The translations under genes were made by a program, and so were the position numbers. The notes beneath the pieces are model-generated. The model was not told the origin of the DNA. It made no database searches and saw only the letters and a program-made list of their open reading frames with translations. A stretch of DNA of 64,000 nt from Oreohelix idahoensis (lineage: Eukaryota; Mollusca; Gastropoda; Stylommatophora; Oreohelicidae). Of this stretch, positions 62,499 through 64,000 are shown one piece after another (positions within the stretch are counted from its first letter, which is position 1; each line of letters begins with the position of its first letter). Location of the stretch: the NCBI GenBank assembly GCA_024509875.1, contig JAMPIV010004459.1, forward strand, positions 10,001 to 74,000, in the 5' to 3' direction.

Positions 62499-64000
62499 TG
62501 ACGGAATGGGTTCAAATGTGCCTTTTTAAAACATGATATGTGAACTTTAAATAATGTTTTTATTTTTTCTATCATTTTATGTTGAAATATCAATTAATTG
62601 AGTATGTAACCACAATTTTTATAATGCTAAAGTAGAAAGACTAGCTGTTCACCCCATAGAATTAAACAAGCATACATTATTTGTATTACTGTAATGTAAA
62701 TTCATCATTTAAAAAAAAACCAGAGCCAATTGGTGAATTTCATTATGATATTTGAAATCAGCATGTCAAAGTCAAATAGAAATGGTATATTTAATTTCTG
62801 GTACAAATAACTTGAAAATTTGTTGACTAGTGTAATCAAACATACAATCAACTTAGATACACTCAAAAGTGCGTCTATACTAGACCCACGTGTGAGGATC
62901 AAAAACACCTAATTCCCCCGCGAATATAACCTAACAGTTTTCATCGACCCCCCCTCCCCCCCCTTTCCCCCCCCCCTCCCCGCGAAAAGATCAAAGATTT
63001 TTTTCGAATAAAAACAGTGAGGTCAAGCAAGTGCCATGAAGTTAAACAACAGATAACTATGACCAATAAATGTTAAGTTAATAGAAAGAAAATAATAAGA
63101 GTTGGATGGAAATATGGAAGGAGAATAAAACAGCCATTGCAAACAAAAGATGAAAAGTAAAGAGACATAAATCAACTATGTGCTAAATATGAAACAACAA
63201 AAGGAATGACAAGAAATGGAGAATGATCATAAAAGGTGAAACAATTGAAATAATGATAAAACATGTCAACAATTTTTTTTTTTTTTTAATGAGATGTGAA
63301 TCGTTTGTGTAAAACGTAAGTGTGGAAAACCAAAGGAAACAAAATTCAATCCTCAAAAAAAAAAAAAAAAAAAAAAAAAACACTAGAAGAAAACAACACA
63401 TCCTAAACAAGGAGAGTTATGAGAAATAAATACTAGGTAGACTAGTTATACTAATAAGTGCTAAGTATGATGAAATAACTACGCGCACAAAGCAGGCGCT
63501 AATATTGCGCCACCACATAAAAATTATGGTGTAAGTAATGTATAGCACATGTGCAGCTAAAGTGAAAATCTGAAACATTGGAAACGTGCCATATGAACAA
63601 TTCATCATTAAAATATTCGCATTGAAAAAATATGATAACTAAGTGTTCCGTAACTAAACGTTCCGTTCTAATAAAAATTTCAGTATTTAAGCACTCGCGG
63701 AAAAGTTTAATAATGTTCCGTTCGAAGTAAAATGTTATTGATCAATCACTCGCGAAAAGTTCCATGGCGACAGTTCTACACCAATGATATAATAATGTGC
63801 TAATAGGACAATCAATGAGAATAAATCAGAAATCGGCAGAAAAAACACCATAATGAAATATGATAACATAGTCATAACAGTCTAGTCAGTAAATAATGTG
63901 GACAAAATAGTCAATCAGTTGCGAATATGAATATGTCATATACACAAGCGAGGTTATCGCGAGAAAAGTAATACTTGGTGACATCAAAATAAAATCAGAA
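62499..64000. other. 1.5 kb without recognisable gene
   Basis: AT-rich DNA with a C-rich tract (62948-62981), a T-run (63271-63287) and an A-run (63355-63380). At 63640-63760 a short motif related to cgttccgttc and cactcgcg(g)aaaagtt is repeated two or three times. Confidence 0.45.

Overview
This window is invertebrate nuclear DNA and almost all of it is repeats. There is no operon structure, there are intron/exon signals, and non-LTR and LTR retrotransposons, tRNA-derived SINEs, MITEs and satellites fill the space between genes. A mollusc is my best guess: one SINE family carries a central block resembling those I recall from mollusc genomes, and retrotransposons with the pol order seen here are reported from molluscs. 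The sequence does not settle this. I can support only one conventional host gene.

Layout. 1-7883: a Ty3/gypsy-type LTR retrotransposon (copy 1, + strand, broken coding region), whose 5' LTR runs off the left edge. 7884-11549: unassigned DNA, a LINE fragment and a second LINE type with an RNase H domain, both on the minus strand. 11550-17165: a 5.6 kb CTA/CTACCT low-complexity block, followed by twelve 59-bp tandem units. 18860-21385: a long open 3'-terminal exon that looks like the C-terminal part of Mastermind, the Notch co-activator. 21400-38400: LINE remnants, SINEs (one nested in another), several minisatellites including a 25-unit ~80-bp satellite, a piggyBac-like MITE, a hAT MITE with a perfect 8-bp target duplication, and a 313-bp retroposon. 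38400-47700: TA microsatellites, a degenerate GTCCCGT array, a U2 snRNA fragment, a LINE with a 12-bp target duplication, a 356-bp palindrome, and dispersed GC-richer repeats.

47720-58800 is a nested structure. A LINE is split by a second copy of the same LTR element (48072-57842, minus strand, exact 5-bp duplication gcaag), and that copy carries another LINE inside its 3' LTR. In both LTR elements the integrase domain lies before reverse transcriptase and RNase H. This is the Ty1/copia-like order on a Ty3/gypsy-type polyprotein, as described for Gmr1-like elements. The LTRs are unusually long (about 2.45 kb) and almost identical within each copy, so both insertions look young.

59791-62498 is a broken, probably transposon-derived gene of a family I cannot name with confidence. 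A 312-bp block of it is duplicated near its N terminus, and a 728-bp retroposon with a 10-bp target duplication interrupts it. Two short retroposons (35070 and 60684) share a CGAACG-(GAA)n 3' end with the RNase H-bearing LINE at 10303, which suggests that LINE machinery mobilised them. All domain calls come from reading motifs by eye; no database search was run.
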